The notes beneath the pieces are model-generated. The model had not been told where the DNA came from, did no database searches, and saw only the letters and a program-made list of their open reading frames with translations. A stretch of DNA of 64,000 nucleotides from Balaenoptera acutorostrata (taxonomy: Eukaryota; Chordata; Mammalia; Artiodactyla; Balaenopteridae), in assembly GCF_949987535.1 (NCBI RefSeq), contig NC_080080.1, forward strand, positions 60,920,668 to 60,984,667. The letters run 5' to 3'. How positions within the stretch are numbered: the first letter of the stretch is position 1; each line of letters opens with the position of its first letter. This document shows, in pieces, positions 62,701 through 64,000 of the stretch. Position numbers and translations under genes: made by a program.

Positions 62701-62859
62701 TGACAGGAAAGGCTTTAGATACAGTCTGACTGGCATCCACAGACTGAGTTATCCTCTTGCGGGATTATTTATGTTTTTTTACTTTTTAGGTCAACTTTTA
62801 GGGAGCATTCACATGGGACACAAATATCCTGACATTCTATACTCATTCAGAGCGGTCCA

Positions 62860-63130
62860 TCCCAGATCTCCTTGCCATCAATTTTCCAATCATGTTCTTT
62901 CTAAGTCCCTAACCATCCAGTCAAATAATTGTCCACGGCCTATGAATTGATGTAGATTTCTATCACCATCCATCTCTCTTTCCAGGCAAAATGAATAACT
63001 AATAAGCTGTTTGAAGTTCTGCCCACTTTGATAACTTCCTTTCAGGAAGCTATTCAGAGTTCTCTCAGAGTGGGGATGAAGCACTGCAACTGTTGACTCT
63101 TAGGTGGTACCAGGACCATCGGTTAAACAG
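62860..63130 (-). pseudogene. ERV-L RNase H remnant
   Basis: Reverse-strand frames at about 62890-63084 keep an RNase H-like stretch (SYQSGQNFKQLISY and GRGQLFDWMVRDL), but stops and shifts interrupt it. RNase H degrades the RNA strand of the RNA-DNA hybrid during retroviral replication. This copy is non-functional. Confidence 0.6.
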
Positions 63131-63640
63131 ACTCAAGTTTTTATTTCCTCAGTAAACTGGTCATAGGGAACGTCTCATGGGACCATATGTGTTGACTGAG
63201 AGAAAGAAAAGGCAATATACTAGGAGCAGGGACCATAGGTAGCCACTTCCATGCAACTTACTTGTGCATTCAGGATTTGTTTGAGTCTGATATCATATAT
63301 ACCACTTATATCTGATGATGGAGTTGCCGTGTACTTCCAATCTTCTGACTGGGGGGGTCAGACATCCAGTTCATAACAGGGAGTTCAGGTTACATGGTAA
63401 CATGGTCTACAGTCAAGCAAGCAACCTCTGCTAAGGTCCTATCACAAGGCAAAATCTCTTTCTAAAAGGAGAGGGGTTGTCTCCAGAGAACCTATAGTTT
63501 TACTCCAATATTCTAAGGGTACGTGCTCTCGTTTACCTATACAGTCCTGCCATAGGTTCCAAAAAGCATCCCTAAGAGCAGGAAGAAGAAACCAGACAGA
63601 ACTTTTATACTTGCTTGGGATTCTCCTTCACTCTTTTGCC

Positions 63641-64000
63641 AAGTTCATCACTTATGTGTTCTGTTTTCCATATGACTGCAGGAGGTAATTTTTCTAAGCT
63701 ATCTGTTACTACCTAACAATCATCCCCTTTCTTCTACTTTCCAAAAATATTTTCCTCATGTCCTCTGAGCCCTCACTAGCAGTGGCCTAAAAGGCTAGAT
63801 TTTTACGAACAGCCTGGTTGAGGCAATTTAGGCTTTCTCTGTTATGCCTCTCAAAATTCTTCCAGCCTCTACTTTAAGTTTCCTGTCTAGCCTATAAGGA
63901 TTTTAGAGGTCACTCCTCTGTCCTAACAACAAGTAAAAAAACTGAGCAAAACTAAAATTCAACAACTCTTCTCAGATCATCGGAGAAATTTGGTCACACA
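63641..64000. other. Unassigned sequence at the window end
   Basis: Possibly the upstream part of the reverse-strand ERV, but no motif could be recognised. No other gene or repeat seen. Confidence 0.3.

Larger units (their letters stand above)
61560..63640 (-). mobile_element. Endogenous retrovirus, ERV-L class, decayed pol region
   Basis: On the reverse strand the order is the end of reverse transcriptase (weak, about 63640-63150), RNase H (about 63130-62860), integrase (about 62700-62100) and dUTPase (about 61990-61740). A dUTPase downstream of integrase in pol is characteristic of ERV-L (class III) elements. No envelope gene is seen, as usual for ERV-L. The reading frame is interrupted many times, and no flanking LTR could be fixed. 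Sequence from 63640 to the window end may continue upstream pol but is too decayed to assign. It is an old, inactive genomic copy. Confidence 0.82.

Noticed and set aside
1..64000. A CRISPR array, operon or previously undescribed gene system
   Set aside because: The sequence is mammalian, with no spaced direct-repeat array and no gene cluster. All multi-copy structure is explained by retroelements or microsatellites.

Overview
This is AT-rich mammalian nuclear DNA with no convincing protein-coding gene. The lineage is most likely Cetacea (or the whale/hippo clade). A CHR-type tRNA-derived SINE with a perfect target-site duplication lies at 37.5 kb, the LINE-1 (L1) copies look cetartiodactyl, and I see none of the BovB or Bov-tA elements that mark ruminants. 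The organism call rests on recognising repeat families by eye.

Layout. The window opens inside the 3' end of a reverse-strand L1 (1-814). From 0.8 to 11.9 kb there is mostly unique DNA with small old repeats: L1MB-like, L2, MIR and an LTR-like block. Among these sits a chimeric retrocopy joining a U6 snRNA copy to an L1 3' UTR (5785-6133). From 11.9 to 16.6 kb lies an antisense L1 that keeps its 5' end and carries a nested, twin-primed L1 insertion. From 19.4 to 23.7 kb lies an older antisense L1 split by a 614-bp solo LTR. From 24.7 to 37.5 kb there is an unusually repeat-poor tract that may hold conserved non-coding sequence. The CHR SINE follows at 37.5 kb, then three ancient antisense L1 blocks (39.3-50 kb) separated by unique DNA and microsatellites. 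A near full-length but dead sense-strand L1 occupies 53.3-60.6 kb, with 14-bp target-site duplications and an apparent 87-bp 3' transduction. The window closes in a decayed reverse-strand ERV-L pol region (RNase H, integrase, dUTPase) from about 61.6 kb onward.

Nothing here works as an operon or pathway. The content is a history of retrotransposition, and the most informative signals are insertion structures: template switching, twin priming, 3' transduction and solo-LTR formation. Most L1 sequence is antisense to the + strand. That would fit an intron of a + strand gene or a gene-poor region, but no exon was found. I found no CRISPR array, functional RNA gene or new defence-like system.
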